A DNA stretch of 64,000 nucleotides from assembly GCA_027021615.1 (NCBI GenBank), contig JALUTY010000017.1, forward strand, positions 1-64,000, written 5' to 3'. The stretch is from a bacterium (GTDB taxonomy: Bacteria > Desulfobacterota > Deferrisomatia > Deferrisomatales > Deferrisomataceae). The notes beneath the pieces were generated by a model, which saw only the letters and a list, made by a program, of their open reading frames with translations, was not told the origin of the DNA and did not search any database. Positions 51,708-64,000 of the stretch are shown one piece after another (within the stretch, counting starts at the first letter, position 1; each line of letters begins with the position of its first letter). Position numbers and translations under genes: made by a program.

Positions 51708-51892
51708 TAACCCGCACTATTCATGAAGCCTTCTGCTGCAACCGCCGATTGCACGCCATCTCGGGGCGTGCTCGCGCCTCGGGGCTCGACGTACCGTCCC
51801 GTACGCCTGCACCCCTCGTGCGCTCGTGCTTGCCCCGCTTTGCCGCACGCTCGACGGTTCCGCGACGAACGCTCATGAATAGTGCGGGCTAA
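51708..51892. repeat. Palindromic element PE2, copy b (185 bp)
   Basis: The ends TAACCCGCACTATTCATGA and TCATGAATAGTGCGGGCTAA are near-perfect inverted repeats. Most interior bases match copy a (36902-37084), including the GTACCGTCCCGTACG centre. The inner end base change (T to C after CGCA) is matched on the opposite arm. MR-type GGGCCGAAGGCCC follows at 51895. The gap 51600-51997 has no gene. Confidence 0.82.
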
Positions 51893-51997
51893 CGGGCCGA
51901 AGGCCCGAAGCCCCCGGAACCGGGAACCGGGGTTCCCAACCGGCGTCGGCGGCGGTACAGTAGGCGCCACGAGCGAACTCCGGCCCGGAACTCTCAC

Positions 51998-54361
51998 GTG
52001 CGGCTGCGAACCGAACGCCGACTGATCCTTGCCCTCCTGCTCTGCTCCCTCCTGCCGCTCGCCGTGCTCGGCGGGCTGGGGGCGGTGGGGTTTACTCGGC
52101 TGGGAGCCGAGCTGCGCAGTGCCCAACGGGGTCTGCGCAGGGCCGAGGCGCGCGAGACCGCGGTGGCCGAGGCGTTTCGTGCGAGCGACCGGGCCTCTGC
52201 CCTGCTCCAGCGGGCACTGGCGGATGTACGCAGCCTGGCAGCCTTGCCCCCCTCGCCGGAGACGTACGAGGAGTTCTGCCGGACCCACCTGGCTCCGGTC
52301 CGAACCGCCTCCGGCCGAGACGCCCCCGTGGTCTGGCCCCCCCTGTACCGCCAGGCCGGATACGCTCCGCGGCCGCCGAAAACTGGATTCATCTCCACCC
52401 CGTTCACACCGCCGGCACCCGTGCCCCCGGAACCGGGCCCTGTCGGCGACCTGCCGCGCTCGGGTCGGATACGAGTCGTGGCGGAGCGGACCCGAGAGGG
52501 CCAGGTCCCCCGGGTCGAGCGGCTGGTGGCCGAGGTATGGAGATCCGAGGTCCCCGACCTCGGCCGGGTGTGGGCGGAGCTCGATCTGAGGCACCTGGAG
52601 CATGCCCTGGGCACCACCCCAGGCAGAACCGGCCTCGTGCTGTTCGAGCTTGACGGTACTCCCTGCTGGCTGGGCTCGCTGCCCCCCCCGGCAGAGGTGG
52701 TGGCTCGACTGACCGCTCCGACCGCCTTCGGCCCCGAGCCCATGCAAGCAGGGGCGGTGGTGTGGGTGGAGGGGAATGGACAGGGGTTCGCCCTCGTGGC
52801 CTTCAACCCTTTTCCTGACAGCACGCAAACCAAACCCGCTGGGTTCGTGCTGGCCGCGACCGCGCCGGTCCCGCCTACAGCCGCGGACCGAGCCCTCGAG
52901 GACCTGGCGCGCCGCTACGCCGGGTACGCGGGCCTGCTGACCCTGGCGACCGGCTTGGTAATCGCCGTGGTGGCCGTGCTGGTGGCCCGCCGGACCGTCC
53001 GGCCCTGGGTCCGGCTCAGCGAACGGCTGTCGGCGTTCGTACCCGAGCGGGTCGAGAAGACCGACGACGTGTCGGCCATCGCCGACACCGTGGATCACCT
53101 GGCCCAGGAAGCACGGCGCAATGCCGGCCGGCTGAGGGAAACCGAGAGCCGCCTCGGGGAGTTCCTGGAGATGACCCCGGACGGCATCGGGGTGTTCGAC
53201 GCCTCGGGCCACATCCTTCACGCCAACCGGGCCCTTTGCCAGATGCTCCGGCGACCGCCCAGGCAGATGCAGGGCCTGACCGCCTCGGAGATTCTGGAGG
53301 AGCCCCGGGCATGGCCCGCCCTGCTGGCCCGGCTGCGTCAGAGCAACCGGCTGCGCAACTACGAGCTGCCCCTCCGCCGGGCCGATGGCAGCCGGGTCGA
53401 CGCCCTGTGGAGCGCCCGGCTGGCCCTCATGGACGGCAGGGAGCAGGTGGAGGCTGTGATCCGAGACGTATCGGAGATCAAGGAGGCCCAGGAGCGCGAC
53501 CGCGAGAAGACCGAGACCCTGTTCCGGGTGTACGGAGAGCTCCACAGGGCCCGTGAGGCCCTGCGACAGGCTTACCAGGAGGCGGAGGAGACGGTCAACG
53601 CCCGCACCAAGGAGCTGGAGGCCTCTTACCAGACCCTGCAGGCCACCGAACGGGTCCGCACCGAGTTCCTCATGCAGATGAGTCACGAGCTGCGCACCCC
53701 GTTGAACTGCATCATCGGTTACTCGGAGGCCATGATCCAGGGGCTCGACGGCCCCCTCACCCCGGACCAGGCCCACAGCCTCGCGCGCATCGCGGACAGC
53801 GGGCGCCGGCTCCTTCGCCTGATCGAGAACATCCTGGACCTGTCCCGAATCGAGGCCGGCCGACTGGAGATCGCACCGTGCCCCGTACGGGTGGAGGTTG
53901 TGGCCGAGGCCGTACTTCACCAGGCCCGGACCCTGGTGGGGGATCGGCCGGTGGCCCTGGAACTCCGCGCCCATCCCCACACGCCCCAGGCCTGGGCCGA
54001 TCCGGACCGGCTGACCCAGGTGCTGTTCAACCTGGTGGGCAACGCCATCAAGTTCACTTCCCAGGGCCGGGTGCGGGTGGAGATCCGCCCGACCGGGGCC
54101 GGCCGGGTGGAGGTGGGGGTCAAGGACACCGGGCCCGGCATCGCTCCGGACGACCGGGAGCGGATCTTTCAGAAGTTCGTGCGGGGGGCCGCGGCGGGCG
54201 CCGACGGCGCCGGCCTGGGGCTCGCGATCTGCCGGGAGCTGGTGGAGCGAATGGGTGGTACCATCTGGGTGGAAAGCGAGCCCGGGCAGGGCAGCGTCTT
54301 CCGGTTCGTGCTGCCCGCGGCCGACGGGGCGATTGACGCCGACGGCCGCGCCTCCGTATGA
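51998..54361 (+). CDS. Membrane sensor histidine kinase with PAS domain
   Basis: Encodes 787 aa. TM1 about residues 8-31, a ~270-residue extracytoplasmic sensor, TM2 ~309-331, then a linker, a PAS domain ([26 protein letters not shown], with a break, ~387-490), coiled coil ~500-550, HisKA with phospho-His H563 in [10 protein letters not shown], and HATPase ([21 protein letters not shown]). The start is GTG. No response regulator is adjacent. Its stop overlaps an ATG in frame with the UDP-xylose synthase gene downstream. The sensed signal is unknown. Confidence 0.92.
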   Translation: MRLRTERRLILALLLCSLLPLAVLGGLGAVGFTRLGAELRSAQRGLRRAEARETAVAEAFRASDRASALLQRALADVRSLAALPPSPETYEEFCRTHLAPVRTASGRDAPVVWPPLYRQAGYAPRPPKTGFISTPFTPPAPVPPEPGPVGDLPRSGRIRVVAERTREGQVPRVERLVAEVWRSEVPDLGRVWAELDLRHLEHALGTTPGRTGLVLFELDGTPCWLGSLPPPAEVVARLTAPTAFGPEPMQAGAVVWVEGNGQGFALVAFNPFPDSTQTKPAGFVLAATAPVPPTAADRALEDLARRYAGYAGLLTLATGLVIAVVAVLVARRTVRPWVRLSERLSAFVPERVEKTDDVSAIADTVDHLAQEARRNAGRLRETESRLGEFLEMTPDGIGVFDASGHILHANRALCQMLRRPPRQMQGLTASEILEEPRAWPALLARLRQSNRLRNYELPLRRADGSRVDALWSARLALMDGREQVEAVIRDVSEIKEAQERDREKTETLFRVYGELHRAREALRQAYQEAEETVNARTKELEASYQTLQATERVRTEFLMQMSHELRTPLNCIIGYSEAMIQGLDGPLTPDQAHSLARIADSGRRLLRLIENILDLSRIEAGRLEIAPCPVRVEVVAEAVLHQARTLVGDRPVALELRAHPHTPQAWADPDRLTQVLFNLVGNAIKFTSQGRVRVEIRPTGAGRVEVGVKDTGPGIAPDDRERIFQKFVRGAAAGADGAGLGLAICRELVERMGGTIWVESEPGQGSVFRFVLPAADGAIDADGRASV

Positions 54362-54390
54362 TCGCGGGTCCCGTTTCCGGAGCTGCCGCC

Positions 54391-55428
54391 ATGCAGATCG
54401 ATCCCAACCGCTTCATCTACAACCCTGCCCTTCGCACCGACCGCAGGGTGCTCGTGACCGGCGGAGCCGGGTTTCTGGGCTCCCACCTGTGCGAAGCTCT
54501 GTTGGCACGGGGCAAGGAGGTTCTGTGCCTCGACAACTACTTTACCGGCCGCAAGCAGAACATTGCCCACCTCACGGACCAGCCCGGCTTCGAGCTGCTG
54601 CGTCATGACATCACTCACCCCCTGTTCGTGGAGGTGGATCAGATCTACAACCTGGCGTGCCCGGCGTCACCGGTGCACTACCAGTACAACCCGGTGAAGA
54701 CGATCAAGACCAGCATCTTGGGCGCGATCCACACCCTGGGACTCGCCAAGCGGGTCAAGGCCCGGGTCCTCCAAGCCTCCACCAGCGAGGTGTACGGCAA
54801 CCCCGTGGTGCACCCCCAGCCGGAGACCTACTGGGGCCACGTGAACCCGATCGGGGTCCGGAGCTGCTACGACGAGGGAAAGCGGGCTGCCGAGTGCCTG
54901 TTCATGGACTACCACCGCCAGAACGGGGTGGACGTGCGGATCGCCAGGATCTTCAACACCTACGGACCCCGCATGCTCCCCGACGACGGGAGGGTGGTCT
55001 CGAACTTCGTGGTACAGGCCCTGCGGGGGCAGCCCCTCACGGTGTACGGGGACGGGTCCCAAACCCGGAGTTTCTGCTACGTGGACGACCTCGTGGACGG
55101 GCTGATCCGGCTGATGGAGAGGGACGGTTTCGTCGGCCCCGTGAACCTGGGCAACCCCGAGGAGTTCACGATCCTGGAGCTGGCCGAGCTGGTGCGGGAG
55201 ATGACCGGAGCCCGCTCGGAGATTCGGTTTCTGCCGCTCCCGTCCGACGACCCGGTGCAGCGGCGGCCCCAGATCGCCCTGGCCCGGGAGAGGCTGGGGT
55301 GGGAGCCCAAGGTGTCCCTGCGGGAGGGGCTGCGCCGCACCATCGACTACTTCGACGACTGGCTGCGGGAGAACCCTCTGGATGGCCTGCGGACTTTCCC
55401 GAAGGAACACACAACCGCCGAGAAATAA
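54391..55428 (+). CDS. UDP-glucuronate decarboxylase (UDP-xylose synthase)
   Basis: Encodes 345 aa from the ATG at 54391 (GGAG eight bases upstream; an ATG at 54358 overlapping the kinase stop is possible). Extended [44 protein letters not shown], the catalytic YDEGKRAAE (YxxxK) and [10 protein letters not shown]. The ACPASPxHYQ block is typical of UXS, which makes UDP-xylose from UDP-glucuronate for polysaccharides. Confidence 0.92.
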   Translation: MQIDPNRFIYNPALRTDRRVLVTGGAGFLGSHLCEALLARGKEVLCLDNYFTGRKQNIAHLTDQPGFELLRHDITHPLFVEVDQIYNLACPASPVHYQYNPVKTIKTSILGAIHTLGLAKRVKARVLQASTSEVYGNPVVHPQPETYWGHVNPIGVRSCYDEGKRAAECLFMDYHRQNGVDVRIARIFNTYGPRMLPDDGRVVSNFVVQALRGQPLTVYGDGSQTRSFCYVDDLVDGLIRLMERDGFVGPVNLGNPEEFTILELAELVREMTGARSEIRFLPLPSDDPVQRRPQIALARERLGWEPKVSLREGLRRTIDYFDDWLRENPLDGLRTFPKEHTTAEK

Positions 55429-55480
55429 AAAGGTCTCTTATTGACTCGGCGACAAGATCGGCTTGCTTTTCCCGGAGGGC

Positions 55481-55637
55481 GGGGCAGGGGTTTTAGGAGA
55501 CGGATTTCAGCGGACGGGTGTTTCGAAGAGATGCTCCACCGGATCACCCGGGGCAGTCCTTCTCTCTGTCCACGGTCATCTGGACTCTGAGCCCTGAGAT
55601 ACGGCCGCGCCCGGCCCTCCAGCAGGCCCCATGCCCC
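55481..55637 (-). repeat. Repeat PE4, copy b (157 bp)
   Basis: On the minus strand, GGGGGCATGGGGCCTGCTGG starts the copy, CCAGATGACCGTGGACAGAG and TCCGCTGAAATCCGT follow, and GGGGCAGGGG/CCCCATGCCCC close it as a terminal inverted repeat. Homologous to 37103-37268. Confidence 0.7.
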
Positions 55638-55670
55638 CAAGCGCGCTAGGTAGTCACCGGAGTCACAGTA

Positions 55671-55705
55671 ACAGCCTCTTAGCCTTCTGACGGGCCGAAG
55701 GCCCA
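55671..55705 (-). repeat. MR hairpin and 8-bp array, inverted
   Basis: Minus-strand GGGCCTTCGGCCCGTCAG is followed by AAGGCTAAGAGGCTG (8-base units). It is immediately upstream of galE; the gap 55429-55720 holds only repeats. Confidence 0.6.
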
Positions 55706-55720
55706 ACAAGGACGATTTCC

Positions 55721-56710
55721 ATGGCGGAATCCGTGCTGGTGGCCGGAGGGGCCGGGTACATCGGCTCCCACGTTGCGAAGCTTTTGGCCCAGAAGGGCTT
55801 TCACCCGGTGGTGGTGGACAACCTGGAGCGGGGCCATCGGTGGGCGGCCCGGTGGGGCACCTTCGTGGAGGCGGACCTGGCGGACCGTAAGGCGGTGCGG
55901 GCGGTCCTGCTGGAGCATCGGATCCGGGCGGTGATGCACTTCGCGGCCTACGCCTACGTAGCCGAATCGGTCCGGGAGCCGGGCCCCTACTACCGCAACA
56001 ACGTGGCCACCACCCTGGCCCTGCTGGAGACCATGAAGGAGGTGGAGAGCGAGCTCTTCATCTTCTCGTCGACCTGCGCCACCTACGGCGAGCCGGAGCA
56101 GGTCCCGATCCGGGAGGACCACCCCCAGCGGCCTATCAACCCTTACGGCCGCACCAAGCTCGTGGTGGAGCAGATGCTCGCCGACTTCGAGGCCGCCTAC
56201 GGCCTGCGCCACGTGAACCTGCGGTACTTCAACGCGGCCGGCGCCGACCCGGACGGCGAGGTCGGAGAGGCCCACGATCCCGAGACCCACCTGATCCCCC
56301 TGGTGCTGGAGGTGGCCCTGGGCACCCGGCCCCACATCGCGGTGTTCGGCACCGACTACCCCACCCCCGACGGCACGTGCGTGCGCGACTACATCCACGT
56401 GACCGACCTGGCCGAGGCCCACGTGCTGGCCCTGGAGCACCTGCTCTCCGGCGGGCAGAGCCGGTCGTACAACCTGGGGAACGGCACCGGATACTCGGTG
56501 CGGCAGGTGATCGACGAGGCCCGGGAGGTCACCGGCCGGGAGATCCCGGTCTTGGAGGCCCGTCGGCGGTGGGGCGACCCGGCCGTGCTGGTGGGGTCGA
56601 GCGACCGGATCCGTTCGGAGCTGGGCTGGACGCCCCGGTACCCCGGGCTCGACACGATCCTGGAGACCGCCTGGAGCTGGCACCGCAACGGTCCGACCGG
56701 CAACGTTTGA
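55721..56710 (+). CDS. galE: UDP-glucose 4-epimerase
   Basis: Encodes 329 aa. GGAGYIGSHVAKLLA, HFAAYAYVAESVREP, SSTCATYGEP, catalytic YGRTK (YxxxK) and NLRYFNAAGADPDGEVGEAH (with a break) are the GalE signature. It interconverts UDP-glucose and UDP-galactose for exopolysaccharide. The ATG lies after AAGGACG. Confidence 0.93.
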   Translation: MAESVLVAGGAGYIGSHVAKLLAQKGFHPVVVDNLERGHRWAARWGTFVEADLADRKAVRAVLLEHRIRAVMHFAAYAYVAESVREPGPYYRNNVATTLALLETMKEVESELFIFSSTCATYGEPEQVPIREDHPQRPINPYGRTKLVVEQMLADFEAAYGLRHVNLRYFNAAGADPDGEVGEAHDPETHLIPLVLEVALGTRPHIAVFGTDYPTPDGTCVRDYIHVTDLAEAHVLALEHLLSGGQSRSYNLGNGTGYSVRQVIDEAREVTGREIPVLEARRRWGDPAVLVGSSDRIRSELGWTPRYPGLDTILETAWSWHRNGPTGNV

Positions 56711-56770
56711 TTCCAGAACCCGTGCGGAAGGCTCTGCTCCGCAAGTAGGCCGCCCCGCGGCCCCAGAGGC

Positions 56771-60425
<3,655 letters not shown>

Positions 60426-60451
60426 GGGCGGCGACGTCTGCCCCGCCAAAA

Positions 60452-60494
60452 AGACCGGCGGCCCGGGAGTTCGCCGTTCCCGGGCCGCCGGTCT
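60452..60494. terminator. Bidirectional terminator
   Basis: A perfect 17-bp stem AGACCGGCGGCCCGGGA / TCCCGGGCCGCCGGTCT with a 9-base loop lies between convergent genes. AAAA and TCTT flank it. Confidence 0.88.
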
Positions 60495-60522
60495 CTTCCT
60501 GAGGGAGGGGACGGAGACCCCA

Positions 60523-61149
60523 CTACAGGCGGCGCTTTACATCGGCCAGGGCCTGAAGCTTGTACTCCTCGGCCTCCACGAACAGCCGTGCCCGCTCCCG
60601 CACCAGCATCTCCCGAAACGACTCGGTCTTGATCGAGGGCAGGTTGATGTCCACGCTCAGCATGGCGGCCCGCAGGGCGGCCTCGGCCACGTAGGCGCCC
60701 ACCCCCACGTCCGAGATCGCCCCCTTGTTCCCCGCCGGCGCGAGCCTGGCGGCCATCTTCAGGATCTCCAGGCACACCTTGCAGATCTCCAAGGGGACCT
60801 GGGAGGCGTTCTGGGCCGCCTTCTCCATGGCCTCGTCCTTGGCCCGATGCTGCTCCTCGGTGTCGGTGGGCATACGCCAGGCCTTCATGAAGATCTCGAA
60901 CGCCTCCATGTCTCGGGCTGTCAGGGCCCTGAGGTCCTCGATGGCCTTCGCGCATCCGTCGGCCACCTCCTGGGCCAGGTCCTGCACGTCCTCGTACCCC
61001 TTCTTTCCGAGGGTCAGGTTCGCCACCATGCTCACCATGGCCGCCGCGTTGGCCGCGACCACGGCGCTCACGCTTCCACCCCCAGGGGTGGGGCTTTTGG
61101 AAGCGGCTTCGGCCAGATACTCATTCAAGCTCTTCGCATAGATCGACAT
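60523..61149 (-). CDS. fchA: Cyclodeaminase/methenyltetrahydrofolate cyclohydrolase family protein
   Basis: Encodes 208 aa of the FTCD_C (PF04961) all-helical family. SPTPGGGSVSAVVAANAAAM (glycine-rich folate-binding motif), TARDMEAFEIFMKAW and GNKGAISDVGVGAYVAEAAL are diagnostic. Standalone members (FchA) interconvert methenyl- and formyl-THF in anaerobic one-carbon metabolism. It lies 17 bp after folD, in one operon. Confidence 0.92.
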   Translation of the reverse strand: MSIYAKSLNEYLAEAASKSPTPGGGSVSAVVAANAAAMVSMVANLTLGKKGYEDVQDLAQEVADGCAKAIEDLRALTARDMEAFEIFMKAWRMPTDTEEQHRAKDEAMEKAAQNASQVPLEICKVCLEILKMAARLAPAGNKGAISDVGVGAYVAEAALRAAMLSVDINLPSIKTESFREMLVRERARLFVEAEEYKLQALADVKRRL

Positions 61150-61166
61150 GGATCCCCTCCCTTGTC

Positions 61167-62042
61167 TCAGACGAGTCCCTTCTGGAGCTTCAGGGCCTTG
61201 ACCGTGTTGCCCATGATAATTGTGGTGGTCAGGCTGCCGACGCCGCCCGGAACCGGGGTGATGGCGCTGGCCACCTCTTTGGCGGCCTCGAAGTCCACGT
61301 CACCGGTGATGGAGCCGTCGGGCTTTTCGTTGATGGCCGCGTCGATCACCACGGCGCCCGGGGCGATCATGTCGGCCTTGATCAGGTGGTCGGCCCCGGC
61401 CCCGGCGGCAGCCACCACGATCTCGGCCCACCGGCAGGCCCCGGCCAGGTCCTTGGTGCGGCTGTGGCACACGGTAACCGTGGCGTCACGTCCCTTCTGG
61501 AGCAGGAGCATCGCCAGGGGCCGCCCCACCGTATCGCCCCGCCCCACCACGGTGACCCGCCGGCCGCGCAGCTCCACGCCGGAGCGCTGGATCAGCTCGA
61601 TGCACGAAAGCGGGGTGGCCGGCACCAGGGCCAGGTCCTCCTGGCCGCCGAGCACGTACCCTCGGTTCACGGCGGTGACCCCGTCCACGTCCTTGGCCGG
61701 AACGATCGCGTTCATGACCCTGGCCTTGTCGATGTGGCCCGGCAACGGCAGCTCCACCAAAATGCCGTGCACGTCCGGGTCGGCGTTGAGCCTCTCCACC
61801 AAGCCCACCACCTCGGCCTCGGGGGTGTCGGCACCGAGCTCGTGCACCTCGACCACCACACCCACCTTCTCACCCATCTTCACCTTGTTGCGGGCGTACC
61901 ACACGCTGCCCGGATCGTCGCCCACCAGCACCACCGAGAGCTTGGGCACGATCCCCTTGGCCCTCAGGCTCTCCACCTCCCGGGCGAGCTCGGCCCGGAT
62001 CTCCTCGGCGATGGGTCCTCCCTTGATGATCTTTGCGGCCAT
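61167..62042 (-). CDS. folD: Bifunctional methylenetetrahydrofolate dehydrogenase/methenyltetrahydrofolate cyclohydrolase
   Basis: Encodes 291 aa. YARNKVKMGEKVGV carries the catalytic Tyr-Lys, ILVELPLPGHIDKARV and PAKDVDGVTAVNRG line the active site, GRGDTVGRPLAMLLL is the NADP-binding loop, and TPVPGGVGSLTT completes the family signature. It supplies 5,10-methenyl- and 10-formyl-THF from methylene-THF. It heads the folD-fchA operon, divergent from larC. Confidence 0.95.
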   Translation of the reverse strand: MAAKIIKGGPIAEEIRAELAREVESLRAKGIVPKLSVVLVGDDPGSVWYARNKVKMGEKVGVVVEVHELGADTPEAEVVGLVERLNADPDVHGILVELPLPGHIDKARVMNAIVPAKDVDGVTAVNRGYVLGGQEDLALVPATPLSCIELIQRSGVELRGRRVTVVGRGDTVGRPLAMLLLQKGRDATVTVCHSRTKDLAGACRWAEIVVAAAGAGADHLIKADMIAPGAVVIDAAINEKPDGSITGDVDFEAAKEVASAITPVPGGVGSLTTTIIMGNTVKALKLQKGLV

Positions 62043-62103
62043 GGCTTTCCTCCCTTACGGAATCCTCACGGAAAAACGCCCCTCAGGGGCCTGAATCCGC
62101 CGT

Positions 62104-62132
62104 AAGAAAACACACCCCCACCCCGGTGTCAA
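62104..62132 (-). promoter_or_regulatory. Candidate folD promoter
   Basis: On the minus strand TTGACA (62127-62132) with a 17-base spacer and TTTCTT (62104-62109); the -35 is perfect, the -10 poor. Between it and folD is a GCCCCTGAGGGGC hairpin followed by GTTTTT (62076-62090), which could attenuate transcription. Confidence 0.4.
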
Positions 62133-62155
62133 GCGCCACCGAAACGCCTTTTGGG

Positions 62156-62184
62156 TTGGCGCCACTCCGGGGATCTCTTACACT
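62156..62184 (+). promoter_or_regulatory. Candidate larC promoter
   Basis: TTGGCG (62156-62161), a 17-base spacer and TACACT (62179-62184), about 35 bases before the larC ATG. Each box matches consensus at four of six positions. Confidence 0.5.
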
Positions 62185-62219
62185 TTTCGGATCTCGAATC
62201 CCCCCTAGGGAGGCTTCCC

Positions 62220-63398
62220 ATGTCCGTTCACCTGCACATCGACCCCTGGAATGGGGCGGCCGGGGACATGCTCCTGGCCGCCCTGGTGGACGCCGGAGCC
62301 AGCGCCGAAGCGGTCACGTCGGCCGTGGTGGGGGTGCGGGTGCCCGGGGTGGACCGGGTGGAGCTCTCCTTCCCTACCGTGGCGTCCCACGGTCTGGCGG
62401 GCCGAGCCCTCCGGGTGTCGGTGCACCCCGAAGTCCAACCGCCCCATCGGTCAGCGTTCGAGCTTCGGCAGGCCGTCGAGGAGGCGCCGTTGCCCGAGCC
62501 GGTGCGGGCCCGGGCCCTGTCTGCCCTGGGCCTGCTCACCCGGGCCGAGGCTGCGGTCCACGGGATGGAGCCCGAACACGTGCACTTCCACGAGATCGGC
62601 GGTGTGGACACGGTGATCGACCTGGTGGGGGTGGCGGCCGCGCTCGAGCAGTTGGGCGTGACCAGCATCACCTGCGGCGAGCTCCCCCTGGGAGGCGGGT
62701 CGATCCGGTGCAGCCACGGCACCCTGCCCTCCCCCGCCCCGGCCACCCTCGAGATCCTCCGGGGGACCTCGGTTCGGGGGGTGGATCTGGCCATGGAGAC
62801 GGTGACCCCCACCGGAGCCGCCCTGCTTCGGGCCACCGTCAACGCCTTCGGCCCTTCCCCGGCCATGGACCTCGAGGCGGTCGGCACGGGGTTTGGCACG
62901 GTTCGGGTGCCCGACCGTCCCAACTGCCTGCGGGTCTGGCTCGGGCGGGCTCGGCGGGACGGGGCCTCCGACGAGGTGATTCTCCTGGAGGCGAACCTGG
63001 ACGATCTGACCGGCGAGCTGCTGGGCCCATTGATCCCCCGGCTGCTAGAGGCAGGGGCGCTGGATGCGTGGATCACCCCCGTCTTGATGAAGAAGGGCCG
63101 ACCGGCCCACGTGGTGTCGGCCCTGTGCCCGCCCGCCCGGGTCGGGGCCGTGGAGGAGGTGTTTTGGCGCGAAACCTCCACCCTGGGCGTGCGCCGGGCC
63201 CGGTGGGAGCGTACCTGCCTCGACCGGTCATGGGAGGACGTGGCCACCCCCTGGGGCCGGGTGCGGGTCAAAGTGGGGCACCGGAACGGCCGGGTGGTCC
63301 AGCGGGCCCCGGAGTTCGAGGACTGCCTCACCGCGGCCCGGCGGGCCGGCGTACCGCTCAAGGAGGTGTACGCCGCCGTGTGGAGGTGCATGGGGTGA
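62220..63398 (+). CDS. larC: LarC-family nickel-pincer cofactor protein
   Basis: Encodes 392 aa. HLHIDPWNGAAGDMLLAAL, HFHEIGGVDTVIDLVG and EANLDDLTGELLGPLIPRLL are the conserved LarC blocks. LarC inserts nickel into the pyridinium-3,5-dithiocarboxylate pincer used by lactate racemase and related enzymes. LarA, LarB and LarE are not in this window. The ATG follows GGGAGG. Confidence 0.9.
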   Translation: MSVHLHIDPWNGAAGDMLLAALVDAGASAEAVTSAVVGVRVPGVDRVELSFPTVASHGLAGRALRVSVHPEVQPPHRSAFELRQAVEEAPLPEPVRARALSALGLLTRAEAAVHGMEPEHVHFHEIGGVDTVIDLVGVAAALEQLGVTSITCGELPLGGGSIRCSHGTLPSPAPATLEILRGTSVRGVDLAMETVTPTGAALLRATVNAFGPSPAMDLEAVGTGFGTVRVPDRPNCLRVWLGRARRDGASDEVILLEANLDDLTGELLGPLIPRLLEAGALDAWITPVLMKKGRPAHVVSALCPPARVGAVEEVFWRETSTLGVRRARWERTCLDRSWEDVATPWGRVRVKVGHRNGRVVQRAPEFEDCLTAARRAGVPLKEVYAAVWRCMG

Positions 63399-63402
63399 CG
63401 GA

Positions 63403-63430
63403 TTGACAATGGGCGCCCGGCCGGTATTCT
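63403..63430 (+). promoter_or_regulatory. Promoter upstream of the radical SAM gene
   Basis: TTGACA (63403-63408), a 16-base spacer and TATTCT (63425-63430), in the gap after larC. An inverted MR 7-base array (63521-63550) lies between it and the next GTG. Confidence 0.7.
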
Positions 63431-63520
63431 GCTCAAAACATTGTTTTTCTCCCCTCAACAGCCAGTAACTCTGTCATACCCCACGGCCCAAGAGGCTTGG
63501 CCGTAGCTAGGGAGCCGCCC

Positions 63521-63550
63521 CAACCGACGACTGTAGACCGCCGACCGAAG
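63521..63550 (-). repeat. MR 7-bp array fragment, inverted
   Basis: Minus-strand CTTCGGTCGGCGGTC then TACAGTC and GTCGGTT units with 7-base period; the hairpin and 8-base array are absent. Confidence 0.55.
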
Positions 63551-63575
63551 GCCGCTGCCGTGAAGGAGGCCGACC

Positions 63576-64000
63576 GTGCGCATCCTGTTAGTGGAACCGT
63601 GCCCTCCCCGCCCCCACGTGTTCAGCCGGATCCGGTTACCCCGCCTCGGGCCGGTGCTCCTTGCGACGATCCTCCGTGATCGGGGACACGAGACCCGGGT
63701 GGTGGTGGAGGAGGTCCGCCCCCTGCGGGACGAGGACCTGGAGTGGGCCGATGTGGTGGGGGTTTCGTCCCTAACCACCACGGCCGCCCGGGCCTACCAC
63801 TGGGCCGACCGGGCCCGAAGCCTCGGCAGGTTCGTGTTCATGGGCGGGCCCCACCCCACGTTCCTGCCGGACGAGGCCCTGGACCACGCGGATGTGGTGG
63901 TACGCGGGGAGGGAGACCTGACGGTGCCCGAGCTCCTGGCGGCCCTCGAGGAGGGCCGCGGGTTCGAGGGTGTCGCCGGGGTCTCCTTCCGCTCGGACGG
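63576..64000 (+). CDS. B12-binding-domain radical SAM protein (5' part, cut by the window end)
   Basis: At least 141 aa, open to the window edge. The GTG at 63576 has AAGGAGG upstream. The sequence RILLVEPCPPRPHVFSRI, LATILRDRGHETRVVVEEV, VVGVSSLTTTAARAYHWADR and FMGGPHPTFLPDEALDHADVVVRGEGD (with breaks) is the N-terminal B12-binding Rossmann-like domain of BchE/HpnJ-type radical SAM methyltransferase-like enzymes. The Cx3Cx2C iron-sulfur motif would be beyond the window. Function unassigned. Confidence 0.82.
   Translation, partial: MRILLVEPCPPRPHVFSRIRLPRLGPVLLATILRDRGHETRVVVEEVRPLRDEDLEWADVVGVSSLTTTAARAYHWADRARSLGRFVFMGGPHPTFLPDEALDHADVVVRGEGDLTVPELLAALEEGRGFEGVAGVSFRSD

Overview
This window is a GC-rich (roughly 70%) bacterial chromosome segment. 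The gene set suggests a strict or facultative anaerobe of the deltaproteobacterial type (Desulfobacterota or Deferrisoma-like; this placement is inference). The evidence is two CoA/ferredoxin-type 2-oxoacid oxidoreductases, a cobalamin-dependent (class II) ribonucleotide reductase, an elongation factor G with the HIDSGKTT signature of the mitochondrial/spd type, FolD plus FchA, a MetV-like MTHFR subunit, and Wzi/Wza/Wzz capsule export genes. No phage, insertion sequence transposase, CRISPR array or defence locus was seen.

Layout. 0.5-4.7 kb: minus-strand 2-oxoacid:ferredoxin oxidoreductase genes (Vor/Kor type) and a cupin-HTH regulator. 4.9-6.1 kb: an unknown gene and a Clp1-like P-loop kinase. 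6.6-10.4 kb: a tightly overlapping minus-strand operon metV-like / short MTHFR-like / iorA / iorB. 10.8-13.6 kb: trkH with two tandem trkA genes. 13.7-17.9 kb: aminotransferase, homoserine dehydrogenase, an ApgM-family protein (possible homoserine kinase) and a thioesterase. 18-24.7 kb: an acyltransferase-hydrolase fusion, archease, MATE-like flippase, amidohydrolase, LolA-like protein and nitroreductase. 24.9-27.6 kb: tRNA-Thr(CGU), two HDOD proteins, tRNA-Ala(CGC). 27.7-32.3 kb: a tryptophan locus, with trpS behind what looks like a tryptophan-codon leader-peptide attenuator, then a TrpXYZ-like ABC transporter. 32.6-36.8 kb: 3-hydroxyacyl-CoA dehydrogenase, fusA and a P-loop protein. 37.3-39.1 kb: tyrA and a LUD-domain protein. 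39.3-45.5 kb: wzi, a giant SLBB Wza-like protein and wzz. 45.5-51.6 kb: nrdJ, a small basic protein, cobO, ybaB, dnaX, SRP RNA, tRNA-Ser(CGA), tadA and a small unknown. 52-59 kb: a sensor kinase, UDP-xylose synthase, galE and a TPR protein. 59.1-64 kb: metY-type sulfhydrylase, fchA, folD, larC and the start of a radical SAM protein.

Genes work together in visible sets: branched-chain and aromatic 2-oxoacid oxidation (Vor/Kor, Ior, aminotransferase), one-carbon folate metabolism (FolD, FchA, MetV and MTHFR-like), aspartate-family synthesis (hom, ApgM-like, metY), tryptophan charging and uptake, cobalamin adenosylation feeding NrdJ, and exopolysaccharide synthesis and export.

The most unusual feature is the intergenic DNA. 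Almost every gap longer than 150 bp carries members of several dispersed repeat families: 130-185 bp palindromic elements whose ends are perfectly or nearly perfectly complementary within a copy while differing between copies, and a modular unit made of a 7-bp-period array, a GC hairpin and an 8-bp-period array. Some sit inside what look like single operons (between the vor/kor B and C genes, and between trpX- and trpY-like genes). No encoded mobilising enzyme is visible here.
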